Source: JAWWPG01 sp963820035
GTDB taxonomy: Bacteria > Actinomycetota > Actinomycetes > Propionibacteriales > Nocardioidaceae
Length of the DNA: 64,000 bases
Assembly: GCA_963820035.1 (NCBI GenBank)
Contig: CAWFYK010000002.1
Location: forward strand, 806,001 to 870,000
Reading direction: 5' to 3'
The notes below the pieces were generated by a model. It saw nothing but the letters and a program-made list of their open reading frames with translations, searched no databases and was not told where the DNA came from. This document shows, one piece after another, positions 1 through 9,423 of the stretch (its first letter is position 1; each line of letters starts with the position of its first letter). The position numbers were made by a program, and so were the translations under genes.

Positions 1-582
1 GAGCGGCTCCCCGTAGACCTCTTGGAGGGCCCGCTCGACCTCCCAGCTGCGGAAGCGCAGGTCCTCGTTGCCGATCTCGACGATCTGTCCGGAGACCCGC
101 AGCTTCGGCAGGTTGAACAGAGGTGGGGTGCGCGAGCCCAGCACGACGCGGACCTCTGGCGGCCGCAGCTCGATGAAGCGCTCCAACGCCGACTCGGCGA
201 GTGACCCGCGGATCTCGTGCAGGTCGTCGAGAAAGACGGCTCGTGGGACGGGAGCCCGGTCGACCGCTGCAAGGAGCTCATGGACATAGCGGATGCTCGT
301 CGTCGGTACGCCGCCCGGCGTACCGAGAGCGCGCGCCAGGTGAGCCACCATCGCCTCTGCAGACCCGTCGTCCGCGGTGACCCGATACCAGCCGGCAGCC
401 TCGCCGAGCCGTCCGGCGACCTGCGCCATCAGCGTGGTCTTGCCCGCTCCGGCCATCCCGACGACCAAGCCGGTGGGCGCCGACTCCGGGTCGAGCAGGG
501 GCCTGATCAGGCGCTCGCGCGCCAGCCCACGGGGGGTAGGTAGTCGGAGCTTCTCCGAGAGGACGACGATGTCTGAGCACAT
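1..582 (-). CDS. STAND-type P-loop ATPase, probable LuxR/MalT-like regulator (partial)
   Basis: The reading frame is open from an ATG at 582 (minus strand) to the window edge, giving the first 194 residues of a longer protein. It carries a Walker A motif, GMAGAGKTT, at about residues 42-50 and a Walker B motif, AVFLDD, at about 115-120, followed by an HEI stretch and an LGSRTPPLF segment like the sensor region of STAND ATPases. In MalT/LuxR-type regulators such an ATPase domain is followed by TPR-like repeats and a C-terminal LuxR helix-turn-helix; those parts would lie outside the window, so the regulator role is inferred. The gene is transcribed away from the response-regulator-like gene at 798. 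It may sense a ligand and control the island to its right. Confidence is high for the ATPase and moderate for the family. Confidence 0.75.
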   Translation of the reverse strand, partial: MCSDIVVLSEKLRLPTPRGLARERLIRPLLDPESAPTGLVVGMAGAGKTTLMAQVAGRLGEAAGWYRVTADDGSAEAMVAHLARALGTPGGVPTTSIRYVHELLAAVDRAPVPRAVFLDDLHEIRGSLAESALERFIELRPPEVRVVLGSRTPPLFNLPKLRVSGQIVEIGNEDLRFRSWEVERALQEVYGEPL

Positions 583-731
583 GAGTGGTGGACGCCTACG
601 CTTGTCCCTCGCAGCCCGTCACGCGAGGTCGACACTTCGGAGGGTAGTGGAGCGCGCAACCCCCGTCCTGAGGTTTATCGAAATGGTGCAAGCAGGACAA
701 CTGCTCGGGCTGAAACGGTTGTTGAGCGTTT

Positions 732-762
732 GTTGACTCGTTGTGAACCGCACCTCGGATAC
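732..762 (+). promoter_or_regulatory. candidate promoter of the LuxR-type gene
   Basis: TTGACT at 732-737 and GATACT at 757-762 are separated by 19 bases and lie 35 bases before the ATG at 798. The boxes resemble -35 and -10 elements of a housekeeping sigma factor, though the spacing is slightly long. No start-site data are available, so this is a candidate only. Confidence 0.35.
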
Positions 763-797
763 TCGGGTGTGATGGGACGACGAAAGCGGGACAGCTG

Positions 798-1424
798 ATG
801 ACTCAGCGAATCGACACCTACATCTATGCCAACGACCCGATCTCGAAGGCTGGCGCGGTCGGCCAGCTGCGTACGAGGCCGGAGATCAACATCGTCGGCG
901 ACTCCGACGTCGACCAGGCCCACGTGGCCGTCGTCGTCACGGACGTCGTGGACGACGACACCCTCCGCGTGCTTCGCGCCCTCCAGCGAGGTGGCGTTCC
1001 ACGGACGGTCGTGGTCGCCACGAGCCTCGACGACGTTGCCGTCGTCGCCGCAGCGGGGGCCGGCGCGTCCGGACTGCTCCGCCGTTCGGACGCCACCCCG
1101 GAGCGCCTTGCCGACGTCCTCGTCCGGATCGCCACCGGCGACGGCGAGGTGCCGTCCGACCTGCTGGCCCGGCTGCTCGACCAGGTGGGCCGCCTGCAGC
1201 GGCAGGTGCTCGCGCCGCGTGGACTCGTGTTCTCCGGCTTGAACGACCGCGAGACCTCTGTCCTGCGGCTCGTCGCAGACGGTCTGGACACCGCCGAGAT
1301 CGCGACCCAGCTGGCCTACAGCGAGCGGACCGTCAAGAACGTGCTGCACGACGTCACGACCCGGCTTCAGCTTCGCAACAGATCACACGCCGTCGCCTAC
1401 GCGCTCCGTGAGGGTCTCATCTGA
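798..1424 (+). CDS. LuxR-family DNA-binding response-regulator-like protein
   Basis: A 208-residue protein. Residues 1-125 look like a diverged receiver domain: alternating hydrophobic strands such as VAVVVTDVV and a GASGLLRR segment that matches the end of a receiver fold. The last 60 residues are a LuxR-type helix-turn-helix (LNDRETSVLRLVADGL, then SERTVKNVLHDV). The N-terminal acidic cluster usual in receivers is reduced to IYANDP, so phosphorylation is uncertain and it may be a pseudo-receiver. Its ATG at 798 is preceded by a promoter-like pair. It diverges from the STAND ATPase gene and stands next to the lytic TSP3 gene, so it is a good candidate for the local regulator of the island. 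Confidence 0.8.
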   Translation: MTQRIDTYIYANDPISKAGAVGQLRTRPEINIVGDSDVDQAHVAVVVTDVVDDDTLRVLRALQRGGVPRTVVVATSLDDVAVVAAAGAGASGLLRRSDATPERLADVLVRIATGDGEVPSDLLARLLDQVGRLQRQVLAPRGLVFSGLNDRETSVLRLVADGLDTAEIATQLAYSERTVKNVLHDVTTRLQLRNRSHAVAYALREGLI

Positions 1425-1497
1425 CCGGACGCTCTGGCCCGGCGGGAACCGGTTGACGTCCGGCGTACTGGGGCTGATCCTTGAAGAGGATGACGCC

Positions 1498-2469
1498 ATG
1501 ACCTTCGACCACGAGCAGCTTCAGAACGCCCACACGATCATCGCGGTGGGCGAGCGGCTCGGTGCGTCCCAACGCGACATCCAGATCGCCCTCATGACGG
1601 CGATGCAGGAGTCCAGCCTGCAGAACCTCTCCGGCGGCGACCGCGACTCGGTCGGGCTCTTCCAGCAACGGGACGCATGGGGAACCTTCGAACAGCGGCA
1701 CAACCCGGCAACGGCGGCCGCCATGTTCTTCCAGGGCGGCCACGAGGGGCAGCGAGGGCTGTTCGACTTCAGCGACCGCAACTCGATGAGCCTGTCCGAG
1801 GCCGCCCAAGCCGTGCAGGTCTCGGCGTACCCGGATGCCTATGCCAAGTGGGACACCGACGCGGCGCAGATCCTGCAGCACGCCGACGGTCTCCCGCCGG
1901 CGGCCGGCGACCCCGGGACGGGAGCCGGAGCCGACCCGTTCGCCCCGGACAAGGGGACCCACGTGGCGGCCACCGACCAGGACCACGACGGTCTCACCGA
2001 CGAGTTCGAGCGTCTCCTCGGCACCGACCCGACCAAGGCCGACACCGACGGTGACGGGGTGAGCGACTACGTCGAGACCACGATCACGCACACGGACCCG
2101 CTCGTGGCCGACGACCAACACGGCACCAGGCTGGTCGCTGCCCATGACGGAGGTACGCCGCATGACGCGCGGATCCCGATGGCCGCCCTGAAGGCAGGCT
2201 TCGGCGGCGGGTCCACTTTGGACTCCGACCACGACGGGCTGTCCGACCTCACCGAGGTGCACGACGGGACCGACCCCTACAACGCCGACACGGACCATGA
2301 CGGGGTGAGCGATGGCATCGAGCATCGGCTCGGATCGAACCCGCTCACCATGGACTCCGACCACGACGGCATCGTCGACGGGGTGGAGTACGACCACGGC
2401 ACCCTCACCGGACCTGATGACCCCGGCGTGGACAGCCTGGTGGACCAGGACCCCGGGCTCGGCCACTGA
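1498..2469 (+). CDS. lysozyme-like protein with TSP3 calcium-binding repeats
   Basis: I chose the ATG at 1498 because a GAAGAGGA element lies just upstream; an earlier in-frame GTG at 1408 would overlap the regulator. The protein is 323 residues. Residues 1-130 resemble the small lysozyme/transglycosylase-like domain seen in actinobacterial cell-wall enzymes (ALMTAMQESSLQN, then DRDSVGLFQQR), with E38 as the likely catalytic acid. From about residue 158 come repeated D-x-D-x-D-G loops of the thrombospondin type 3 kind (DQDHDGLTDEFERLLGT, DTDGDGVSD, DSDHDGLSD, DTDHDGVSD, DSDHDGIVD), expected to bind calcium. No signal peptide is visible, so export would need a special route or lysis. The TSP3 part closely matches that of the M15-like protein at 20905-21993, at the other end of the island. 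Confidence 0.8.
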   Translation: MTFDHEQLQNAHTIIAVGERLGASQRDIQIALMTAMQESSLQNLSGGDRDSVGLFQQRDAWGTFEQRHNPATAAAMFFQGGHEGQRGLFDFSDRNSMSLSEAAQAVQVSAYPDAYAKWDTDAAQILQHADGLPPAAGDPGTGAGADPFAPDKGTHVAATDQDHDGLTDEFERLLGTDPTKADTDGDGVSDYVETTITHTDPLVADDQHGTRLVAAHDGGTPHDARIPMAALKAGFGGGSTLDSDHDGLSDLTEVHDGTDPYNADTDHDGVSDGIEHRLGSNPLTMDSDHDGIVDGVEYDHGTLTGPDDPGVDSLVDQDPGLGH

Positions 2470-2495
2470 GTCCCGACGCGCCGGATGTCATCCAC

Positions 2496-2511
2496 ACCGG
2501 ATTCGTCCGGT
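2496..2511. terminator. UUCG-loop hairpin between convergent genes
   Basis: ACCGGA (2496-2501), loop TTCG and TCCGGT (2506-2511) form a perfect 6-bp stem with a UUCG tetraloop in the gap between the TSP3 gene and the convergent dynamin gene. It has no U tract, as is common in actinobacteria. It could serve either direction. Confidence 0.45.
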
Positions 2512-2600
2512 CGGCTCACGCATCGCATCCGCGCGGTGGGCCGGACGAACCGCAGACCGGAAGAATCCGCAGACCAGACGCGCCGCTCAACCTCAGGCGC

Positions 2601-4082
2601 TCACCCAGCAGGGGTTGCGTAGGTGGCGAGAACGCCTTCCAGGGTTCGGGTCGCCACCCGGGCGACGGACCGCTCGGCCCGGCTCGCCATCGGGTGCTCG
2701 GCCCTGCGCTGCCACTGCGCAAGCGACCGCCGGGCCGCATCGACGACGGTGGCCTGGTCGGGGTCGGCGCTCAGCCCGAGCCGGCTCGGGACGTCATGCC
2801 CGTCTCCGCCGAGCACCGTCTCCAACTCGTCGTAGACCTGCTCCGGAAGGTCGAGCTGGCCGGCCCGGAGAGCGTTCAGCGTGCGCACCTCCACGAACTC
2901 GTGGGCACTCGCCTCGACCTCCTCAAGGCGGGACTGCAGCCCGAGCGACCCGTGGCAACCACCGGAGTCGAGGACCTGCCGCAGCACGGCGAGCCCCATC
3001 CGAGACTTGAGGATCCGGCTCCGGGCACTGAACTGGGACTGCAGCACCCGGTGCAGGTCGTGGATCCCGCTCTGGTCCGTGAGAGCGGTCGCGAGGGCGG
3101 ACGAGTCCGGCGCACCTCCTGACCTGATCAGCGCTACGGACACCCGGACCCCGAACAGGCCCATCCGGGTGAGGAGGTGATACCGCTCGATGTCCGGCAC
3201 CAAAGCGGTCGTGGTACGGGTGGCGAACCGGTCTGCGGTGAGCAGCAGCTCGGTCGCCTCGTCCTGTGGAATCGCCGCGATCGCCGCCAGAGACCGGTAC
3301 TCGTGCTCACGCAGGGTCACCCCGGCCTGGGCCAGCAGACCGGCGACGGGGACGACGACCGGGCACAGCCTGCGCAGTCTCGGCTCGGACCGGTATCTCC
3401 TCGCGACCCGAGTCGCCACCTCCAACGCGTCTGTGCGAGCGGAGCCGATCTCGTCCGCGCGTGACAGCACGCCCAAGGCGTTCATCGGGGTGCCGCGGAC
3501 GAGCTCGTCGCCGTGGAACGACTCGAGGAAGCGGATGTCACTGGAGTGCGCGTGGCGCAGCAGATAGACGACGGCGTCTGCGGCGCTCGGCTCGTCACCG
3601 TCGGTGCCCAGCAACTGAAGCGTCGTCGCGGACAGGTCCGTCGACAGGGACGCGAGGCCGGGAGTGTCGACGAGGGTGAGCTCTTTGAGCCGCCGAGACG
3701 GCCACCAGACGTCCATATGGTCGATCTGCTCGGCGGGCCATTCACCGAGATCGACGTCGAGGGCTCCGGCGTCTCTGCTGAACGGCCTCGTCTTGGCCGC
3801 CTCGCCGATGGGATGGATCACCACCCGCGGCTGCTCCGACCAGCGGTACCAGGTGACGATGCGGGTGCACTCGCCCGCGTCGGTGGGCGCCAGCTCCTCA
3901 CCCACCAGTGAGTTCAGCAGGGTGGACTTCCCGGCCTTCACCTTGCCGGCGATCGCCACCCGAAGCGGCTCGTCCATCCGGCTGGCAGCGCCGGCGAGGA
4001 CGGCAGCCGTTTTCGCGTCGGCGGCCGCGTGCTCGGCATCGCGGAGCAAGGCCGTGACGTCGGCGGCCAGGGTGTCAGCCAC
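2601..4082 (-). CDS. dynamin-like GTPase (second of a pair)
   Basis: A 493-residue protein of the bacterial dynamin-like superfamily. The G1 P-loop GKVKAGKST is at about residues 46-54, G3 DTPG at 139-142 and a G4-like SRAD at 206-209. The G4 differs from the usual T/NKxD. The rest is mainly helical, with no clear transmembrane pair. The gene starts with GTG inside the end of the upstream dynamin gene (8-bp overlap, 4075-4082), so the two are translationally coupled and probably form a hetero-complex. Bacterial dynamins often occur in pairs and remodel membranes (DynA/DynB in Streptomyces sporulation, LeoABC in vesicle release). Here the partner supplies the membrane hairpin. Role in the island is unknown. 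Confidence 0.85.
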   Translation of the reverse strand: MADTLAADVTALLRDAEHAAADAKTAAVLAGAASRMDEPLRVAIAGKVKAGKSTLLNSLVGEELAPTDAGECTRIVTWYRWSEQPRVVIHPIGEAAKTRPFSRDAGALDVDLGEWPAEQIDHMDVWWPSRRLKELTLVDTPGLASLSTDLSATTLQLLGTDGDEPSAADAVVYLLRHAHSSDIRFLESFHGDELVRGTPMNALGVLSRADEIGSARTDALEVATRVARRYRSEPRLRRLCPVVVPVAGLLAQAGVTLREHEYRSLAAIAAIPQDEATELLLTADRFATRTTTALVPDIERYHLLTRMGLFGVRVSVALIRSGGAPDSSALATALTDQSGIHDLHRVLQSQFSARSRILKSRMGLAVLRQVLDSGGCHGSLGLQSRLEEVEASAHEFVEVRTLNALRAGQLDLPEQVYDELETVLGGDGHDVPSRLGLSADPDQATVVDAARRSLAQWQRRAEHPMASRAERSVARVATRTLEGVLATYATPAG

Positions 4083-6243
4083 TGGAAGTCACCCCCCCGC
4101 CAGCGCCCGCGACGGCAAGGTCGCCGCTGAGCCGACGTACGTCGCGCGACTGCTTCTCCAGCTCGGCGGCTCGGGCGGCGCGGGCGTTCTTGTCCAGTCC
4201 CTTCGCCGACTCCGCGGAAGCGAGAGCGGCCGTCGACGACCGGTGCAGGGTCAGTGCCCGCTGCTGGAACTCGTCACGAAGCATCCGCTGGGTCCCCCGG
4301 AGCGTGTCCCGACAGTCCTTGTTGAGCAGGAATGTGACCTCATCGACGTAGCGTCGGGTCGCCACCTTGCCCTGCTGGCGACGGAACGCGAGCTGGCGGT
4401 GCCGCTCGTCCTTGAGCAGCTTGTAGCCGAGCCCGGCTCCGACGGCGATGCTGATTGGCGCGACCACCACGAGGAACGCCGAGAGCGTCGCCGACGCCGC
4501 CGTGATCCCGACGACCGAGCTCGGGACGAGCACACTGCTGCGAGCCGCGATCATCATCGGCCCGACCTTGCCGGTGGGACTGTTCAGGCTTGCGGCATCG
4601 GGCAGGATGAGCTGTTCCAGTGCTCCCGAAGGATACGACGACGCCAGCCTGATCTCGCTCGCGTCCACGTCGAACTGCTGTGCGACGTTGTCCACCAGCT
4701 CGGTGGCGCGCTCGGTGAGGAAGTCCCGGTTCGCCACCGCGACAAGGGCCACTTGGCGGCGCAGCCAGGTCTCGGTGTCTGTCCACGACCGCTTGGGATC
4801 GCTCTGGTCGATGATCTCCTCGATGTCGCGGACCACGAGGCGCAGCCGCCTGTGGAGGTCGTGTTCGACGTCGGCGACCAAGTCCTGGATCGCGTCGTTG
4901 AGCACCTGCTGCCAGCTGGCGGTCGGGCCGGCCAGCTGGGCGGTGCGGGCCTTGGCCTGGGCGAGCTGGGCGACGACCTTCTCCGCCTCCTCCGGTCGCT
5001 GGATGACGCTCTGCTCCGCCTCGACCTGGCGAGCCAGCTCGTGGGCGACGAACGTGACCTCTGACGACGCGACCTTGGCGGCAGCTGCGCTGGCGCCACC
5101 GATGACGGCCGATGCGAGCTGGCGGATCAGCGCACGGAACCCGGACTCCTCCGACAGGTCGGGGCTCCGGATCGCTCGCAGCCGGAGGAACGACGAGACG
5201 GGTATGACGTCGATGGCGAGCCCAGCATCGGCCAGGTGCTGGCGGTCGATCTCGACGATGCGTCGCCACTCGGGGTAGAGGTCGGTCTTGGTGACGACGA
5301 CCGTCACGGAGGGGCATCGCTGGATCGCCTGCTTGAGGAAGGTCATCTCGGGCTCGGTGAGCTCCTGCGATGCATCGGTCACGAACAGCGCACCTTGGAC
5401 CGTGCTGAGCGTGCTCAACGTCATGACGCCTTGGGCGGACTCGAGCCCCCCGACGCCCGGCGTATCGATGAGGCACATCCCCGACGACAGGAGACGGTGC
5501 CGCAGCCCGATCTCGACCATGCGCACACGTCTACGGTTGCCGGGGTTGCCGACCTCGGATACGAAGTCCATCAGCTCGGTGAGCGGGATCGGCTCGAGCT
5601 GCTCGGTCTCCTCGCCTTCGGCCAGCTGGAGGCGCGCCTGCGCGAACGGCGTCTCGGCATACGTGACGAGTGTCGGGACCGCCGTGACCAGGTCGGCGTC
5701 GACAGGGCAGACATCCCTCTGCAGCAGGGCGTTGACAAGGGTGCTCTTCCCCTGCTTGAACTCGCCGATGATGGCCACCGCAAAGGCCTGCCTCGCCAGC
5801 GAGTCTCGTGTCGTCTCGAGATGGCGGGCGAGGTCCGGCCGGTTGTGCTCGTGGGCGAGCCGCTCACCTTCAACCACTCGGGCTACGGCGTCGTCAAGCG
5901 CAGCGCTTCGGGAAGGGGCCGGAGCAGCGGACCCGCCGGCGACCGGCGAGTCCGGTTGTCCCCCGGCCTCCTTCGCAGGTTCAGCAGCAGGCATCCTCTC
6001 GGGCGGCGGTGGGGGTTGCTCCTCGACACCCGCTGGGTCGCTGTTTCGGGCGTCGACCGACTCGGCGGACACTGGAGGCGGCGGAGCGGACGCCGGTTGC
6101 GGTGCCGGGGTGTTCGGCTGCTCGGGTGGGGCGGGAGGTGGCGTGGGCTTGGGCGCGGACGAGGCTCGGCTCAGATACATCCCGCACTGCGCGCAGAACG
6201 AGACACCGTCATCGTTGGCGGTCCCGCAGTTCCCGCAGATCAT
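4075..6243 (-). CDS. dynamin-like GTPase with N-terminal zinc ribbon and membrane hairpin
   Basis: A 722-residue protein. Residues 1-24 form a zinc ribbon (C3, C6, C17, C20). A Pro/Ala/Glu-rich linker follows to about 115. The GTPase domain has G1 GEFKQGKST at 160-168, G3 DTPG at 260-263 and G4 TKTD at 318-321. A long helical stalk follows. Two hydrophobic segments at about 570-608, split by a proline, resemble the membrane paddle of bacterial dynamins. The C-terminal 100 residues are charged and helical. It overlaps its partner by 8 bp. A zinc ribbon on a dynamin is unusual, and a second zinc-ribbon protein diverges from the same 119-bp intergenic region (6244-6362), suggesting they act together. 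GTPase assignment is firm; function is inferred. Confidence 0.87.
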   Translation of the reverse strand: MICGNCGTANDDGVSFCAQCGMYLSRASSAPKPTPPPAPPEQPNTPAPQPASAPPPPVSAESVDARNSDPAGVEEQPPPPPERMPAAEPAKEAGGQPDSPVAGGSAAPAPSRSAALDDAVARVVEGERLAHEHNRPDLARHLETTRDSLARQAFAVAIIGEFKQGKSTLVNALLQRDVCPVDADLVTAVPTLVTYAETPFAQARLQLAEGEETEQLEPIPLTELMDFVSEVGNPGNRRRVRMVEIGLRHRLLSSGMCLIDTPGVGGLESAQGVMTLSTLSTVQGALFVTDASQELTEPEMTFLKQAIQRCPSVTVVVTKTDLYPEWRRIVEIDRQHLADAGLAIDVIPVSSFLRLRAIRSPDLSEESGFRALIRQLASAVIGGASAAAAKVASSEVTFVAHELARQVEAEQSVIQRPEEAEKVVAQLAQAKARTAQLAGPTASWQQVLNDAIQDLVADVEHDLHRRLRLVVRDIEEIIDQSDPKRSWTDTETWLRRQVALVAVANRDFLTERATELVDNVAQQFDVDASEIRLASSYPSGALEQLILPDAASLNSPTGKVGPMMIAARSSVLVPSSVVGITAASATLSAFLVVVAPISIAVGAGLGYKLLKDERHRQLAFRRQQGKVATRRYVDEVTFLLNKDCRDTLRGTQRMLRDEFQQRALTLHRSSTAALASAESAKGLDKNARAARAAELEKQSRDVRRLSGDLAVAGAGGGVTSSG

Positions 6244-6362
6244 GGTCGAGGTCCATCCCGTGTCAGGCCTGTCTATTGCCTTGATTGTCCGCCATCATGC
6301 AACTGTAATGACCGTGCCCAAGGCGGGCCACCGGTCTCGCGCCGACCCGAGGGGGTGACGAC

Positions 6363-7496
6363 GTGCACGTGGTGTGCGGCGTGTGCGGACAGCACAACCC
6401 GCCGGAGCGACAGTTCTGCACGGCGTGCAACAGCTACCTCGATGCGGACTCGGTGCGGGTCGACGACAGCCCAGAGGAGATCGAGGCGGACGAGCCCACC
6501 GTCGAGAGCGTCGAGTCCCACTCCGATGCCCCTACCCGGCGAGACGTCTCGCCGAGCTCGGATCCAGCGGTCCGCCAACCGGGCACCCCGCAACAACCTG
6601 ATGCGCCGTCCGAGCGTGTCGCACCATCGCCGGCCAGGCGGACCGCCTCAGACGTGGCGACTGTTGCCTGCCCTCGATGCCAGACCACCAACCGCGCCGG
6701 ACTTCGCTTCTGTCGCAAGTGCGGCCAGATCCTCAGCGGGCCTGTCCAAACCTCCGACCAGCCGCTTCCCGTCGTCGCCCCGCCGGTCCGGCCGAGCTGG
6801 TGGGACCGGCTCACCGGAAGCTGGTCGTCCGGAGCCTCACGTGAGGCACGGGCGGCGTACCGGCAGGGCCTCCCGCGCCGCTATCGCCTGTTCCGATGGG
6901 GGGCCGCCGGTCTCGTGGTGGCCGTCGTCGCCGGGCTGCTGCTTTGGCGGGGCACGCCGTTCGACTGGGCGAAGGGCGTCTTCTACGACCTGACCAACAA
7001 GACGACAGCGGTCGACCCACACTCGGTGACGGCGGCCGCGCTCCCGAGCAGGCCGCAGGACCCTGACCATCCTCCTGCGAACGCGATCGATGGCGAGCCG
7101 ACGACCTTCTGGGCGACCGCCTGGTCGCCGGCGATCGAGCGCGCCGTGACCACCAGCCCGCCAGCCTGCGGTCAGGTCCCGGCCGGCAGCCAGAGCCTGG
7201 TGCTCCATCTCCCGAGTGCCGTTCCGCTCCGGGGGATCACCGTCATACCCGGTCTCACCGACCCCAAGGTGCGTGGCTTGCACTGGACGCCGAAGTCGCT
7301 CCAGGTGCTGGAGGCACCGGGGCGATGCAAGACCCTCACACTCCAGAACACCGGAACCAGCCAGACCTTCGGCCTCGACTCCGTGACGACGGACACCGTC
7401 ACCGTAACGGTGGTCGACGCAAACCCGCCCCCGCGTGGGCAGGTCGACCGGACCACAGCGTTGACCGAGGTGACGCTGCTCCGGCGGCCGAGCTGA
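6363..7496 (+). CDS. double zinc-ribbon membrane protein with discoidin-like outer domain
   Basis: A 377-residue protein starting with GTG. It has two zinc ribbons (C5-x2-C8...C19-x2-C22, and ACPRC...CRKCG around residues 100-120), a Pro-rich linker and one transmembrane helix at about 180-200. The C-terminal domain has the NAIDGEPTTFWATAW signature of discoidin / F5-8C-like or NADase-type glycan-binding domains. The zinc ribbons should lie in the cytoplasm and the sugar- or ligand-binding domain outside. It diverges from the zinc-ribbon dynamin gene and converges on the frameshifted Ig/FN3 gene (10-bp gap). An outside sensor or anchor linked to the dynamin pair is a reasonable inference. Confidence 0.75.
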   Translation: MHVVCGVCGQHNPPERQFCTACNSYLDADSVRVDDSPEEIEADEPTVESVESHSDAPTRRDVSPSSDPAVRQPGTPQQPDAPSERVAPSPARRTASDVATVACPRCQTTNRAGLRFCRKCGQILSGPVQTSDQPLPVVAPPVRPSWWDRLTGSWSSGASREARAAYRQGLPRRYRLFRWGAAGLVVAVVAGLLLWRGTPFDWAKGVFYDLTNKTTAVDPHSVTAAALPSRPQDPDHPPANAIDGEPTTFWATAWSPAIERAVTTSPPACGQVPAGSQSLVLHLPSAVPLRGITVIPGLTDPKVRGLHWTPKSLQVLEAPGRCKTLTLQNTGTSQTFGLDSVTTDTVTVTVVDANPPPRGQVDRTTALTEVTLLRRPS

Positions 7497-7506
7497 CGCG
7501 TGACCG

Positions 7507-9269
7507 CTACGGCCCGGGTGGATGCACGATGTCACTGTTGAGCACGCAGGCCACGTTGGGGAACGCCGGCCTGACCTGGAGAGCGCAGAAGGTATGCACC
7601 TGCCCTGGGTCAGGACCGAAGCCGGCATAGACGAGGTACTGCGCCTTGGCCACGTCGAGGACATCGCCCGCGTCCGGGAAACCCTTGGCCACCAGGGCCT
7701 TGACCTCGTCGAGCGGCTCACCGAAGGACTGGTCCGGCTGGTCCACCACCACGAGCCAGTCAGTGGGACCGGGAGGCGTGCCGGTGCCCACGTTGCCGTT
7801 CGACGTCGTGGCGCCACCACCACCCCCCCACCGCCGCCGCCCCCTCCGCCTCCGGGACTGGTCGCAGGAGATGAGGCGGGCGCGGCGGCCAGCGTCGAGC
7901 CGCAGGCCGGCGGGTTGGGCGCGGCAACGCTGCGGCCCTTGCCCTGGATCGCCACGATCTGGAAGCAGTAGGGCGTCGCGGGCTTGAGCCCGTCGAAGTC
8001 GAACTGGTTGACGGCCGCGTCGGCAGCCTTGGCGTCGCTCACACTCTTGCTGTCATTGGGGTCGACGCTCAGGATCTGGAACGAGTCCGACTTGGTGCCG
8101 GGGCTCCAGGTCAGGTGGATCGTGCTGTCCGTCGCCGAGGCGACGGCGAGTCCGCCGGGGGCGGCGATCGACGTGTCGGGGGCCGGTTTGGTTCGCCCGC
8201 ATACCGGAGCGCTTCGCGGACTGGACAAGCCGCCTTGCAGGGCGATGATCTGGAAGCAGTAGGTCTTGGCCGACTTCAGCTTGGACACGGTCGTGCCACC
8301 GAGGCCGCCGTCGATTCCGGCCAGGTTGCTGGTGGGTGCCTTGGCGCGCCTCCCGGCGTACTCGAAGATCGTGTAGGTGTCGACGCCCTCCCCGGGTTCC
8401 CAGGACAGGAAGATCGCGTCCGGCAGCGTGCGCCCCACCGTGAAGCCACTGGGGGCGTCAGGGTTTCCCGTGGCCTGGTTCGAGCCTGATCCGGAGCCGC
8501 GCAGTGCGAGGGCCAACACCGCCACGACAGCGGCGACGGCGAGGACACCCGCCAGCACCACCCATCTGCTGATGATCGGCTTCTGTGTCAAGGCGGCATC
8601 GAGGACCTGCCGCTGCGCATCGGGTGCGCCACTCGGGCCGACCTCCATCGCCGCCCCGGGTCCGAAGGGCTCGCCGATGACCTGGAACGGCAGCCGCACC
8701 GGGTTTCCGCGCAGGAACGGCCGCCGGGTGCGGACCTTGACCCGGGCTTCGGCCTTGCCGCCGAGCGGCACCGCAAGACTCTCCGGCACGACGAGGAACG
8801 CCAGCTTGTCGTCGGGGTCGGTCGCCGACATCCGCAGGTTCACGGGCGCGTTGCCCCAGTTGGCGAACTCGACCCGGTGCCGCCCGCGCCAGCGACCGCT
8901 GGAGGTGACCGGGGTGATCTTCGACGTGAGACCGAAGACCCGGCCGACATCGATGTCACCCTCGACCACTGCGGACGACGCCGGGTCGACGAGAGACGTG
9001 GCCCGCACCGCGAACGGGAAGGCACCCGTGCGCGACGTCGAGCCCGTCGGCGGGGTGAACACGACCACGGCGCTGGCTTCCTGGTCGACGTCGACCCGGA
9101 GCTCGGGCGGGTTCACGTCCGCCCACTCGCTGACACCTTCGCCAAGGACATCGAGAGCGAAGCCCTCGATGATGTGGCCGACGTTGCGTACCGTCACGCG
9201 GACGGTGACCTGACCCCCGGGGTTCACCTGCAGTCGCGACGTCTCGAGCTCAACAAGGGGGTCTGTCAT
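7507..9269 (-). CDS. membrane-anchored Ig-like/FN3 protein (frameshift in a C7 tract)
   Basis: The ATG is at 9269. Residues 1-205 form Ig-like beta domains of the COG1470 kind (VNPGGQVTVRVTVRN), a single membrane helix lies at about 234-256, and two fibronectin type III-like domains follow (FLSWEPGEGVDTYTIF; IHLTWSPGTKSDSFQI), each ending in YCFQI. After a poly-Gly linker the frame breaks: the run of seven C at 7823-7829 shifts translation. In the other frame a sensible C-terminal domain continues (PTDWLVVVDQPDQSFGEP...) to a TAG at 7507. One extra or missing base would give a protein of about 587 residues. Without the shift the frame runs on into nonsense across the convergent gene. Sequencing error, mutation or slippage are all possible. 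It diverges from the DUF4255 gene. Confidence 0.7.
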
Positions 9270-9423
9270 TGCTGGCCGCCCCCCGCTTCCGGTGGTCGAG
9301 TGTGCTCGACAGTCGAGTCAGTTCGATGGTCGATTCTAGTGCGGGAGGCAACCCCGCCAGAGGCGGACGCGAAACCGTGCCCGAGAGGGCAGGTCTGGCT
9401 GCCCCTACGACGGGACTGGTTGC

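Noticed and set aside
6837..7506. C-terminal extension of the Ig/FN3 frame across the convergent gene
   Set aside because: After the C7 tract the residues are Arg/Trp/Ser-rich nonsense, whereas another frame gives a sensible domain ending at 7507.
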